Source of the DNA: Athripsodes cinereus
Taxonomy: Eukaryota; Arthropoda; Insecta; Trichoptera; Leptoceridae
Assembly: GCA_947579605.1 (NCBI GenBank)
Contig: OX388318.1
Span: forward strand, 1,302,001-1,366,000
DNA length: 64,000 nt
Reading direction: 5' to 3'
Part shown: piece after piece, positions 44,731 through 55,485 of the stretch
Position numbering within the stretch: the first letter of the stretch is position 1
Layout of the letters: each line of letters begins with the position of its first letter
Program-made: the position numbers and the translations under genes
The notes under the pieces: model-generated
The model's database searches: none
Seen by the model: only the letters and a program-made list of their open reading frames with translations
Told to the model about the DNA's origin: nothing

Positions 44731-44948
44731 TGAATCGTTAAAGATATCAACTTCGATATAGTAATTATTCCCTATTACATGGACTTATGGCCAGGTGGTA
44801 CAATCAATAACATTTTTATTTCAAAGTTATTATCCCCGTGGAGTCCCTAAAATATAAAACGTCTCCTTCTCTATTCTGACAGTTTTCGAGTGTCTAACAG
44901 TATAAACCAAGTGTTTATTTATTTATGTTTGTGTTAAGTGTTTATTTA
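44731..44948. other. AT-rich spacer
   Basis: No feature seen. Confidence 0.3.
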
Positions 44949-45125
44949 TCACGTGGATCAAATTCTCAAGGACGGCCGCGTGTTGAGTAAGAGGAACCGA
45001 CGTGCGTGTATGAGGAACTGTATGAATGTGGAGGAAGCGAAGGAAGTGTGTAAAGATAGATCTGTTTGGCGTTCCGTTCTCTCTGCCTACCCCACTTGGG
45101 ACACGGCGTGAGGGTATAGTATAGT
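44949..45125 (+). mobile_element. RTE-like LINE 3' end (family C), well preserved
   Basis: It is almost identical to 51231-51410, from CACGTGGATCAAATTCTCAA to GGGACACGGCGTGAGGGTAT. TTATTTAT occurs on both sides, a plausible short target duplication. 5'-truncated to 177 bp. Confidence 0.8.
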
Positions 45126-45157
45126 TATTTATTTATATTAAAATGTATACATGATTC

Positions 45158-45317
45158 CCACTTTCACAATACACCGTTCCTATGACAATGACATCAGAGC
45201 GCAGGGAATGTCGTGGAGAGAGGTGACGCGATTGGCACAGAGACGCACTGAATGGAAGAGGCTGGTTTCTGTCCTGTGCTCCCGAGAGGAGCGTTGAGGA
45301 CGACGATGATGATGATG
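45158..45317 (+). mobile_element. LINE 3' end (family D) with (GAT)n tail
   Basis: It starts at CCCACTTTCACAATACACCG and encodes a C-terminus around GACGCGATTGGCACAGAGAC and TGTGCTCCCGAGAGGAGCGT, then GATGATGATGATG. The copy at 62259-62418 starts at essentially the same base. Confidence 0.7.
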
Positions 45318-45426
45318 TTACATGATGTTTTACAAATGCCTATTATTTATAGGACAATCAAGAACTAACAGAAACAAGTGGAAACTCTATTTTTCTTTTG
45401 ACGACACAAGCTTTTAGTAGCTTACT

Positions 45427-45680
45427 ATTTATTTATTTATCGTGTCGAAACCCAGAGAAAAAACCATCAAACTGATCTCCAGTACTGCGCAAAACGCACA
45501 GCAGGTGGAGATGCGTCAAAGATATCCTCCATAGTGCAAGTGACAGGGCACAATGGACATTCCAACAAGTGTGGCATAGTCTGTGCTGCACCACAGCCAC
45601 ATGCTCCGGATTCGTCCTGTAGGAAGCCCCATCGTTCTCTATTGTTGCGGCAGTGTATTTATCAGTGTAGTGTATTTCAC
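45427..45680 (-). mobile_element. LINE 3' end inserted in the SINE, 11-bp target duplication
   Basis: AGTAGCTTACT at 45416-45426 and 45681-45691 flanks it. The tail (TAAA)n is at the left, so it reads on the minus strand. It encodes the CGCGAAQTMPHLLECPLCP-type zinc-knuckle segment (here CGCGAAQ with T-M-P-H-L-L-E-C order) and DIFDASPPAVRFAQYWRSV, the same family as 15814 and 22523. This copy is simply 5'-truncated, without inversion. Confidence 0.85.
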
Positions 45681-45957
45681 AGTAGCTTACTGTGAAAGGT
45701 GTATAAGGTTGTATGTGGGTAGGGGATTCGATCCCGGGATCCCGAATCCCGGGATCCCGGGATCCCGGTCGTATTTTAGTCCCGAAATTTTCGGGATTAA
45801 ATTTAAGAAATCCCGGGATTTTCGGGATTAATACAATTATACAATAAGTCAAATATTTGGGACTCAAGCACATCAATGAATCACTGACATCCGAAGCTTG
45901 TGTCAGTATCTTAAAAGAGCTCTATTCTGAGTTCGATATCTCACTAGATACGATATT

Positions 45958-46404
45958 GTGGCAATAGTTACTGATGGTCCAAATTACAGTTGGAAAACTT
46001 ATTAATGCAAAGCACCTAGTTTGTTTTGCACACGGTATTCACTTAGCCGTTTGTGATTTATTGTATAGAAAAATACCTGCAAATGAACCTATCAGTGATG
46101 ATATTTTATTTATTTATTTATTTAATACATAAACGGCTATCGCCTTTTATTGATGGTTTGGATGGTGATAATGAAGAACTGGACTCAGGATTAATCATTA
46201 AAATCGGTAATGGTGAGTTTGACCAATGACCGGAATATTAATGAAGTCGTAAAGAAAGTTCGTAGTGGTCCTTATTTTTAAAAGAGCATCTTTGAAGAAT
46301 GATACTATGCTTCAAAACTATATTGAAAAGGAACATGGAAGAGAGCTTAATTTATTGTTTGACTGCAAATCGCGTTGGAATAGTCTTTTAACAATGCTTG
46401 AGTG
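45958..46404 (+). pseudogene. hAT transposase remnant
   Basis: Three frames cover recognisable pieces: VAIVTDGPNYSW (around the catalytic TDG segment) near 45960, LVCFAHGIHLAVCDLLYRK at 46016-46072 (the family's CxAHxxHL motif), and LKNDTMLQNYIEKEH with LNLLFDCKSRWNSLLTMLE at 46286-46401 before a stop. RWNS is the RW signature of the hAT RNase-H-like fold region. Frameshifts and stops separate them, and an A/T-rich insertion at about 46100-46140 interrupts the second and third. Inactive. Confidence 0.85.
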
Positions 46405-46828
46405 ATTTGGTATTTTAAAAAATAGCATCAAAAAATCACTCATCGACCTAATTCGAATAAATAATTCATAAAGTCTCTGGTCAATTTGATTTAAAAATAC
46501 GAGTTTAAACATTGATCCCTGTAGTATGTATTTTTTTGCTATGGGTTAAGCTAAAAAAGTCTAAGTTGATTTTTTTTTAAATATTCCAAAATAGTACATA
46601 CAAACAAACATAAATAACAACATTATAGAATATATTGCCCCACTAAACTAAAACTGTTCTGGGTTAAAACCAGAGATGTGCTAAATACTTTCAAAAAAGT
46701 ATTTAAATACAAAATACAAATACTTTTGAATTTTTGTATTTCAAATACAAAATATTAAATACTTTTTCGAAATGGTATTTAAGTACAAAATACGTATTTT
46801 AAAATACTTATTTAAAATACCTTTCACA

Positions 46829-47222
46829 AATAGTCAAACAAGGTGTAAGACAGGGGTATTCAATATTTCCAGCACTCTTTAACTATTATATACAGCGAGC
46901 CATTGATGAATAGATAGAAGAAATGAATAACTGGACAAGAGTATAGATAAATGGAGAAAGGGTTGACATGATTCGATAAAGCATTGCTTGCAGATCATGA
47001 ATATGAATTGAATAAAGTCTTAGGAAGAACTATCAAAATACAACATAAAAAATAAATAAAGACAAAACAAAATGCATGGTCGTTCGAAGAGATGAGGCGA
47101 CTGCGAAAATAGTCATAAATGGAGTGAGTATCAAGCAGGTTAGAGAATTCCTGAACTTGGGCTGCAGAATAAATCAGGATGGATACTCCGAATCTGAAAT
47201 CGTACGGACTACTGTAATATCA
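46829..47222 (+). pseudogene. LINE reverse-transcriptase fragment inside the nested hAT
   Basis: Plus-strand frames read VKQGVRQGYSI and PALFNYYIQRAIDE (RT motif B, GVRQG), then LLADHE where motif C (ADD) is expected, then DKTKCMVVRRDEAT, INGVSIKQVREFLNLGCRI and DGYSESEIVRT, the thumb region typical of RTE/Proto2-like elements (K-T-K-x-M-V, V-x-x-F-x-x-L-G). Several stops are present. No tail or target duplication was identified, so it may be a captured internal fragment. Confidence 0.75.
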
Positions 47223-47640
47223 TATTATATACAGGACTGCTCCAGACCTTTCTTGATCGTTTTCAGATGGTTTTTAATGTTGCCTTCAAATCATTTACAG
47301 AGAGAATCAGAGCTGCCACATCACTTCACTACTAAGAAGTCTACGCTAGCTGAGAGTCTCAGAGAGAGTGGAGTTTAAACTGTGACTCACTGTCCACAAG
47401 GTAGCACACCACCCACTGACCTATTCCGCTGACAAAAATTTGAGTCGAAGACTGTGCTCAGCTTCTAATGCCGTGAACAAACTCGTAGAGTTCAATATTG
47501 CAAATACCTCTAAATTTACAGAAAGGAGAACCAGAGTCTCAGCGTCAATTGCCTGTAACAGATTGCCTGCAGACAAAGTTGAAAACGCTGCAGTTCAGAA
47601 GAAATCACAGCGCCCATGGAATGGTCATGTATAATTAGTT
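47223..47640. other. unassigned core sequence of the nested hAT
   Basis: It is GC-richer than its surroundings, with a 64-codon frame (47440-47634) and a 100-codon frame ending at 47378. I do not recognise either. It may be further captured LINE or host sequence. Confidence 0.4.
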
Positions 47641-48405
47641 CAATCATCATTATTATGTGTGTATATCTCAAATATGGAGTACTCTAATGGAAAAGTTGTA
47701 TTCGTAATTCAACAAATTGATGATAAAAAAAAGCTTGCATAGGCGCATATCAATTAATGGCAGAATTTTGTTTCAAACAAATAAAAAGGTATTTTGTGTA
47801 AAATACAAAATACTCAAAAAAAGTATTACTTACTTACTTTTCGGGTCCGGACTTCAGACCTTGCCACTCCAGTATGCAGCGACGTACATCGCAAAAAAAA
47901 GTATTTCAAATAAAATACAAAATACTTTTTACTAAAAGGTATTAGAAATACAAAAAGAAAATACCTACGTATTTTGTACTTGTGTTTTAAGTACTTTAAT
48001 TTCAAATACGTCACATCTCTGGTTAAAACTATGAAATAAATACAAATACAAGAATTCAATTTAAAAATATAAAAAAAGTTAAATTGTTACATTTATAAAT
48101 CATAAACAGAAGTGCCTTGTTTGTTTATTTTAGAAGAAGTTTGAAGTGTAATTTTGTTTATCCGACTTTTTGCAGATTCAAAACTTAAATTCATTGCCAA
48201 ATAAGTAAAAAAAAAAGTGATTTTGACATGGCCTACTGACTTTTTGTTACCACTTTACATTACCAATACAATCCCGGGACTAGTCCCGGGATCCCGGGAT
48301 CAACTATAGATAATCCCGAAATCCCGGGATTAGAAAAAAGGGTCGGGATCGAATCCCCTATATGTGGGTTTATAACAAAACCCAGATATATCTTTGGAAA
48401 AAAAA

Positions 48406-49601
48406 CTTGTTAGGTAGATAAATTTAAACAAGTGTTTTTTTTCTATAAATTATTGATCAAAGATTGATAATGACCTGATAAGTGGAAAGACGTCTCTCTC
48501 TCGTAATCAATAATTTGTAGTAGAAAGAAACACTTGTTTCAATTGAGCTAATTATGGAATTCTACTACGTGTGCACCAACACAATCAATAGATTTGTAAG
48601 TTAATTATCAATCTTTCCTAAAGACCTTAGAAAAAGAAAAAGTTCTCTCAATTGATATTTTGAACAAATGTTTATTTTGATCAATATCAACCACAATTCT
48701 ACTATTTGTGCACCAAAATAATAAATAAAGAGTAAAAATCGTAATTAATTTCTTTGAATATTGCTCGTAAGGATTTTCCATTGCTACATAATATGTACAA
48801 CCCCTTTCTAAAACCACGAAATAATAGAAATAGGGTATGTTTAGGTAGATGGGCAGGTGGTACCTATAAAATGATAATAATTCATTTCTACTACATTGAG
48901 CAATACGCAATAACTTACATAAATAATATATAATATTATCCTTAACTGTCCTTGACACAATATTGTGAAGAAATAGAAAACATATAGTGTAGGTACCGAA
49001 ATATGGTAGAAGGAATAGGTTTACTAAGTATTTCGCCTTAATACATACTTACCAATATATTTCTATACTGGCTGCGCAAGGGCTTAAGAACTACATACAG
49101 AAAATAAAGTGTCCTTTTTGATATAAAGTTAACACAGTATAAAAGATCGTTTTCAGAGTTTCTTATTGCACTGGATACCAATCAGATACCTTTTAAATTT
49201 CGAAAATTGATTCTGTATATAATAAGTTAGTGGAAGTTTAAAACATAAAATGTTCTTTATTTGTCTGATATTAGTTCGCAATCTAGCGATAAACACACCC
49301 TCTTACATTGAATTGTATAACTGATAATTTTATAATACTTCGTAATGGTTGATGTTACAACCAATTTACAGTAAAGAATAAATAAATTATGTCTAAGCTG
49401 CTCATTTTTCCACAACCTTGTCAAACAAATAAAAGGTTTGTTAATATTCTAAATAATTTTTGATTAATTAAATAAATAAACATCTTGTTTCATCGCAAAG
49501 TACCCGAAGTCGAGTGAATTATGTTTAGATTAATTTTTTATTATTAATTAATTATTTTTTGTACATTGATTACACAAACATTGACACAGAAACCCGTTCA
49601 T
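48406..49601. other. AT-rich spacer
   Basis: AATTCTACTA..TGTGCACCAA occurs twice (about 48557-48580 and 48692-48715), a short direct repeat. Otherwise nothing. Confidence 0.4.
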
Positions 49602-49975
49602 ATTTATTTATTTATTTATTTGTTTATCATCCCTAGGTCCAACCGGACACTTGGAATCGTCAGTCAAAATAACAATTTATTAGTACATATATAAAAAGCA
49701 TACAATTTTTCAGAGAGACGTCAGAGAACAATAATTGGTAAAATTTATTTCAAAATCAATGCTGATCAGAGTGTAAATGGCTCCGAACAGCATTTCGTCA
49801 ATTTATCTAAATAAAACAAATAATATAACATTGGCAGAACAGTATGGTGAATAGGTGGAATCGAATGCTGGGCTAAGTGTAAAAGTTTTAGGTCAGCATT
49901 CGCGTCGATGATTTTTATATGAAATATAATATTATAAATACAGTGAAGCAACCGAGACAACCAGAGGAATCACCG
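49602..49975 (-). mobile_element. short retroelement family G, copy 2
   Basis: Near-identical to 36569-36951, with the same terminal base (GAATCACCG) and a different flank (ATTCTAAA). The tail TATTTATTTATTTATTTATT is at the left. Confidence 0.75.
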
Positions 49976-49984
49976 ATTCTAAAA

Positions 49985-50060
49985 ACAATGGATATACAGA
50001 GGACGAGTTTGTTTCGAAGATCCATTTTCTTCCAACATCCCCAATTTTTCGTTTAAAATC
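49985..50060 (-). repeat. 5043-family LINE UTR fragment
   Basis: GGATATACAGAGGACGAGTT and CTTCCAACATCCCC match the conserved 3' UTR signature. Confidence 0.5.
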
Positions 50061-50995
50061 AAGACACCCGATTTCGAGTGATTCTTACAATTGAATCATA
50101 TTGTAATTTATTTATTTTTGACTTAGTTTATGTTATTTTTTCTATCATCAAATGATACCAGTCATTTATTTATTTAAAAATAGTATCAAATAATTGGAAC
50201 ATTTTTGACAGGAAAGCATCTCTGATAAGTAGTAAACTTATCAACAAAACACGTGTTTTAAAGTGTGAAAATAAACTTACTTATTTATATAAGATTTCAC
50301 TATATTATGTTGTATATAAATAGAACCCTTCGTCCTTTTTGATTCAAAGTACGTAGATATATTAAATTGTATCTTAGTACTGAAATAAACCTACGCATGG
50401 CCTTCGAAGGGACTTAAAGAAAACAGGCGTTTAAAGAAGGAAGGATAACTGAATTTCAAGATAGGTTACGGAAAATAACTCTTCTCTATACTTTTCTTAT
50501 TTATTTAATAACTTTTTTCTTTGTTTTTGAAGAGAAGATACACATCAAAAGTTTACTAAATTGTTGCTTTTTTTTTCAAAACGTACCTCATGTTTTTTTC
50601 TGTGGAGCCGAGCTTTTTCATGAATTTATTGATTTATTATATATTTCCTAGAATGTATTTCTAAGCCAGTTTTTTTAGAACCAATTTTCCCTAGAGTAGG
50701 AGTGGGTTTTATCGTATGTATTAAAGTAGATTGTAGTCAACAAAAATGGGAACATTTCTGCTTTCGAAGTTAAATTTAATATTTGTGAGGAAAGAGTCGA
50801 TGTACGTTTTTATCTAAAGCCCTCATTTTAGCGTTCTTTACGTGCCAAAGCACCTCAAGAACACTGTAGTTAATATTATCGACCGACGTTACTTGGTGGA
50901 AGTACACGCTAAATTAATAAAAATAAAATACTGTGGAATACTTATTAAGTGTACAATTTATAAATTTATTTATTATACTCGTAGATATAAATTTA
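50061..50995. other. AT-rich spacer
   Basis: TATAAATTTATTTATTATA is directly repeated just before the LINE (about 50958-50976 and 50986-51004). Nothing else. Confidence 0.4.
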
Positions 50996-51003
50996 TTTAT
51001 TAT

Positions 51004-51410
51004 AGAGATGCGATCGTTGAGAAGAATGGTTGGTAAAACGCTGCGTGATAGAGGATATTAGAAGAATGAGCGGATGCAAGAAGAGTGTTATGGACAGAAT
51101 GCGCGTGAATAAACTACGGTGGTTTGGGCATGTTGAACGAATGAACGAGGTAAGAATGACAAAGAGGATATACTTATCTGAAAGAAAGGGTGTGAGGAAA
51201 CGCGGGCGTCCGAGAACCACGTGGCTTGATCACGTGGATCAAATTCTCAAGGACGGGCGCGTGTTGAGTAAGAGGAACCGACGTGCGTGTATGAGAAACT
51301 GTATGAACGTGTAGGAAGCGAAGGAAGTGTGTATAGATAGATCTGTTTGGCGTTCCGTTCTCTCTGCCTACCCCACTTGGGACACGGCGTGAGGGTATAG
51401 TATAGTATAG
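51004..51410 (+). mobile_element. RTE-like LINE 3' end (family C), longest copy
   Basis: TTTATTAT flanks at 50996-51003 and 51411-51418. The frame at 51060-51311 reads MSGCKKSVMDRMRVNKLRWF, GHVERMNEVRMTKRIYLSER and RKRGRPRTTWLDHVDQILKD, then a stop: the ORF2 tail with the LRWFGHVxR and GRP-x-xxW signatures. The 3' end is CCCACTTGGGACACGGCGTG plus AGGGTATAGTATAG. It serves as reference for the decayed copies at 9082, 9793, 31413, 33121, 44949 and 62071. Confidence 0.85.
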
Positions 51411-51418
51411 TTTATTAT

Positions 51419-53029
51419 TTTACAGCAGAATTCTATTCGCTTTAACAACCTCTAACAATAAATTAGAATCAAACGTCTTAAATGGTGTTAAGATAAAATA
51501 AACTATTTTTCATTATCTTTTTACTCTTATCTCCTTTGTTGTTTATTTATTGTGTTAATTTGAGATATGATGCAAAAATAAATAAATTATAAACACATCA
51601 ATATCTTGAAGAAAATATTATTTATTATATATTGTGAAAGATCATTCTTTCTTTACAAAAACACGTGTAACTTTGACATAAGTACTCACAAAATTAAGTT
51701 TTACTCTGAAATATTTATATTATAATAATTTATAATCAATTCTTGTGCATGCTGCTGCTAGCTATATTTTTGTCATCGTCTGTCAAATTGTTATTGTTGT
51801 TTTTTTTTTATTTAACATGTAAAAGGCTCTACCGTATAAACATGTAAATAAATAAATAAAATAGGTGACTGTATACTTAGTCTTGACTGTATGAGAATAG
51901 ATTTATTCCTAATTAAACCAAAACAGTTACCTATGCGCAACACTATCTGTCATTCTAATCAAACGCCGTAGCAGTGCAGATGATGGATAGAGATAATTAT
52001 TATTTTACTCGGATACTAAGTTAAATAAAGCTAATCTCTGTTTGTGAGTGAATATCACATAGCCGGGCTTAACACTTGGAATAACAGTTATACCATGATA
52101 CTGGTTTATAGGTTATAGGTAGAAATCTATTTATAACATAGGTTATAATATATATTTTTTGTTTTTATTCAAACAAATATCAGCTATTCGCGTAGGTAAT
52201 AAAGAATATTTTTAAAGAAGCCATGGCTGGTCTTTCTGTTCCTGACAGTTTCCCAAATTGCTAATAATAATAATATAGATAATCAAATAAGGCAATCTAA
52301 TTCATCATAAAGTTCTGGGATCCCAAGGAAGCTGGAAGTTATTTTAAGGATATTCTTCTCCTATTTTTATTTATATCCAGTACCTATTTACCAAATATAT
52401 TTATAATACATAGAATGTAGAATATATAGGTATTTCTCCTCTAAGACAGACATTTAATTATTTTTAATGAAACAATTTTTATTTATTTCTACTACTTTAC
52501 AATACACTATAATGCATTCATGTTGTTTTCTTTATCTTTGATAACATTTAACCGTAAACATTATAATATATAGACCGTTTGCAATGAGTCCAATCAATAG
52601 ATTCTCGTATAAAAGAGCTTTCCAGAGCTTTTAGGGGTTTATCCGGTTATTCAGATATGGCTGATCATTAATTTGATCATGATCATAATTTTGATATAAA
52701 AAATTGTAAAGGGCCTTACATCCAGAAAACCGGTATAAAAATTGCTTTGGAATTTCTGGAATTACACAAACATCTAAATGTTCAAATACCTACTCCATCT
52801 CATTTGGTATAGCTCATTAGTCACCCCCAATTGTCTTAACTACTATTATCCTTTGTCCTGTATTTTCTAACCTCTTCTTTTTCTACATATCATTACCTGT
52901 TGTTTTTAGTTTGACTAAATATTTTTACTCAGTTCTCTTGATAATGTCAAACTATCGTGACGAAAGCGTTCGAGGATTTGATGACTAGTGTAAGATATAA
53001 ACACAGTGGTAGATTTATTATCTATTTTT
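51419..53029. other. AT-rich spacer
   Basis: Positions 51800-51862 hold a LINE-like 3' tip (T-run, AACATGTAAAAGGCTCTACC, AAATAAATAAATAAA) similar to 20700-20770. No gene seen. Confidence 0.4.
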
Positions 53030-53360
53030 GAAGGTTTTGAATGATTTAAATATTCTACAATGCACATCCGTTACTTGATTTTTAAAATCGCGATCGATTT
53101 CGGTAAACCTTTACCATTGACGAGCGAGATAATACTGACTAATATGTTACATAGTTAATCATAGTTAACTTCTAAAATAACTGATATTTTTGAAGGATTA
53201 ACTATGTAACAGTTTCGAGACATTTTGAATGTTTTTAAAAGGAGTATCCTACAATGTACATCTGTATTTATTCAAGAGCAATGGTTTGCTGAAATCGATC
53301 GCGATTTATATATAGTCAAGTAACAGAAGTGCATTATAGGATACTCATTATAAAAACATT
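53030..53360. mobile_element. rearranged relative of the 60.4-kb foldback element
   Basis: The left half (53032-53135) matches 60415-60512: CTACAATGCACATCCGTTAC, AAATCGCGATCGATTTCGGT, CCATTGACGAGCGAGATAAT. Then ACTATGTAACAG and GAGACATTTTGAATG (as at 60390-60420) appear, and 53285-53365 is a diverged inverted arm (GAAATCGATCGCGATTT, CAAGTAACAGAAGTGCATTA). Two related units seem interleaved. Confidence 0.6.
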
Positions 53361-53884
53361 CAAAATGTTGCTGATTTTATACATTTTCCAAATTCTTAAT
53401 AATGTTTTTCACAATGTCAACACACAAACCTTTGAACAATTCAATTAAATTATCTCTTTAAATTTCACCGCATGTGCACTTATGACTTATAATACAGATT
53501 ATAAAAATGCTATCGTGAAAAGCTTAACGATATCAAAATGGCAAATGAACGTTCCAGCGCGTATAACATTCTCACCACTAAATATCCTAAACACACCCTT
53601 TCAACATCCCTCAACTCCCCTCCTTCCATTTCTAGGGCAACCCACAAACACTCCACCACCCCGTATACAACTCCCAGCGGACACACAATAAAGCACCCAT
53701 GTACCTAGCTACCTATAACTCTTCTACGTGGTAGAAAGTTCATAAAAAAACCGCTACCTATGAGAAATTATAAACCGCATTTTTGTTTTATCGAAAATGC
53801 GACCCATTATTATTTTATCGAAATTTACTTTGATTTAGGTATACAATTTTTTTTCGCGTAATATTAAATCTCACGTTTGATTTT
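53361..53884. other. AT-rich spacer
   Basis: No feature seen. Confidence 0.4.
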
Positions 53885-53892
53885 ATGTTTGA

Positions 53893-54080
53893 TCTACTAC
53901 TATACCAGCACATGTGTAAACATGGAAACTGTCTTCTCTGTGCCAACAAAAATTAAGACATTCAGGATGGATGGCAAATCTTACCGCTGAATTTCAGATA
54001 TAAGATGCTTTTGATATTTCAAACACCTGCCTTTTACAGGACACTCGAAAACTTGCGGAAAAAGTGGGAGACCAATTTAT
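53893..54080 (+). repeat. dispersed repeat family A, copy with 3' part
   Basis: CTACTACTATACCAGCACAT, GGAAACTGTCTTCTCTGTGC, AGGATGGATGGCAAATCTTA and the 3' part CTTTTACAGGACACTCGAAA with CTTGCGGAAAAAGTGGGAGA, not seen in most shorter copies. Confidence 0.65.
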
Positions 54081-54134
54081 TGTTAACCGGGTGAAAATTT
54101 ACATTCATTGTGGCGGGTAAAAGTGATACTGTTA

Positions 54135-54330
54135 CTTAACTTATATCCCACATATTATGAGATAGTCAGCGAACTAACTACAAGTAATAAACACGTAGAT
54201 TGTCCTCAAAAAATAAAACATTCAGGATGTGTGGCATGTCTCACCACTTAATTGTCTTATACTTGAGCTTTTACCAACACTTGTCTTTTAGAGAACACTC
54301 GAAAACTTTCGGAAAAAGTGGGAAACCTAT
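54135..54330 (+). repeat. dispersed repeat family A, tandem neighbour
   Basis: GATAGTCAGCGAACTAACTA, AGGATGTGTGGCATGTCTCA, then GAACACTCGAAAACTTTCGG and AAAAAGTGGGAAACC. It lies head-to-tail with the 53893 copy. Confidence 0.6.
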
Positions 54331-54335
54331 GCTTT

Positions 54336-55359
54336 ACCTATCTGGTTAAGACGTGAATTAAAATATCATTAGAATACTCATTCGGTTATGTCTTGGAAGT
54401 TCTGAAGTTCTCTTGAACAGTACAAGTACCTACCTACATGTTTATCTATTGATTGTCGCCCGAATGAGCATAGATATTATGTACAGTATCAAATTACTTA
54501 TATAAACTAACACAATACAGTTCACTGAATTTTGCATGGATTATGTTACATTCTGATGAAATCTTTGTCACAGAAATATAATAGATAAAATTAATAGATA
54601 TACATATGTGTATAGCACTCAAGAATATTTATAAAATATTAACTATAGTTTGAACGTATTGTATGAATTAGTATTGTTAACTTTGTTCTGTTTTTAAACT
54701 GAAAATATGCAACGTAAATTCGAACATCTTTGCAGTTACATTACAAAATCAATTTACATTTAAAAAAGATATGATGATATGCAGTGGCGAGATTATCACT
54801 ATATTAGTGATTTCTTACATCTAGCCACGTCATACTAAAACGAACAAAATAAATGGAGAAGAAATTTTCCGTTCATTTTTTTGTGTGATTTGGCTATTCT
54901 TCCTCATAATTTACAAGATATTTAGAATATTAGTTGCTGACTGATCGAACTTGCTGTCAATAAAGTATTGAACTTAATTTTTGCGGCGCCATTTAGGGGG
55001 GCGATCTTGATCCATTCAAAATCCAATAAATTGCTGCTTCAATGGTTTGCATTAAGCATTTTTCGATCGATGGAGTTTATATCGTGACAATGTAATTTGG
55101 TAGCCTAATATCCCCTTCAAGTAACTAACCATACTATGCATGGAGAAGAAGTCATATTCCCAATTCTTCCCTTCCCTTTTTGCACCAAAATTTTTGGTGT
55201 GTGGCCGCTAAATCTAGAGTGCTCCCTCGGGCAGCATTTTTCGCTTTAATGCGACATTAAATCCTGTTTGTGCATGTGTGTGTCGTTATGGAGATACATA
55301 TCTCCAGGTACGGCACGAGCTTTGTGGCGGGCGCTGCCCTTATAAAAAAGTGTAAGAAT
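54336..55359. other. AT-rich spacer
   Basis: No feature seen. A GC-richer piece at 54980-55320 has no recognisable coding signal. Confidence 0.4.
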
Positions 55360-55485
55360 AGGGAACTGGTAAACGTTATTCATGGACACCGAAAGTGATC
55401 ACTTAAGCCATCCTAGAGCCAATTCGTAAGCGTTGGGACGCCTTTCTCATTTCTTCGAATTTACACAATGTTACATTGTGTAAAT
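55360..55485 (+). repeat. relative of the 39364 unit followed by a perfect palindrome
   Basis: AACTGGTAAACGTTATTCAT, then GAGCCAATTCGTAAGCGTTG and GACGCCTTTCTC resemble 39510-39600. Positions 55459-55485 are a 27-nt perfect palindrome (ATTTACACAATGT, central T, and its complement). Confidence 0.5.

Larger units (their letters stand above)
46671..48021. mobile_element. second hAT element nested in the first, 1351 bp
   Basis: A perfect 8-bp target duplication GTTAAAAC lies at 46663-46670 and 48022-48029. The ends CAGAGATGTG and CACATCTCTG are inverted and YARNG-type. Both ends contain many AAATAC/GTATTT repeats (46690-46830 and 47800-48010), in clear contrast to the GC-rich ends of the host hAT. 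The core holds a LINE RT fragment at 46829-47222 and unassigned sequence to about 47640. Confidence 0.9.
45720..48360 (+). mobile_element. hAT transposon, 2641 bp, with decayed transposase
   Basis: A perfect 8-bp target duplication TATGTGGG lies at 45712-45719 and 48361-48368. The terminal inverted repeats are 17 bp and perfect (TAGGGGATTCGATCCCG at 45720-45736, complement at 48344-48360), YARNG-type. Both ends carry dense GGGATCCCG/CCCGGGAT arrays over about 100 bp, probably transposase-binding sites. Transposase remnants lie on the plus strand, and a second hAT (46671-48021) sits inside. Removing that leaves about 1.3 kb, shorter than an intact hAT, so internal sequence has also been deleted. 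Confidence 0.93.
45396..48405 (+). mobile_element. SINE-1 copy 8, split into three pieces by nested insertions
   Basis: Pieces are 45396-45426 (ACGACACAAGCTTTTAGTAG and following), 45681-45719 (AGTAGCTTACTGTGAAAGG to TATGTGGG) and 48361-48405 (TATGTGGGTTTATAACAAAA to the A tail). Joined in order, and removing one copy of each target duplication, they follow the SINE-1 body with its AGTAGCTTA variant. The tRNA head is missing. The remaining sequence consists of the LINE at 45427-45680 and the hAT at 45720-48360. Confidence 0.88.
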
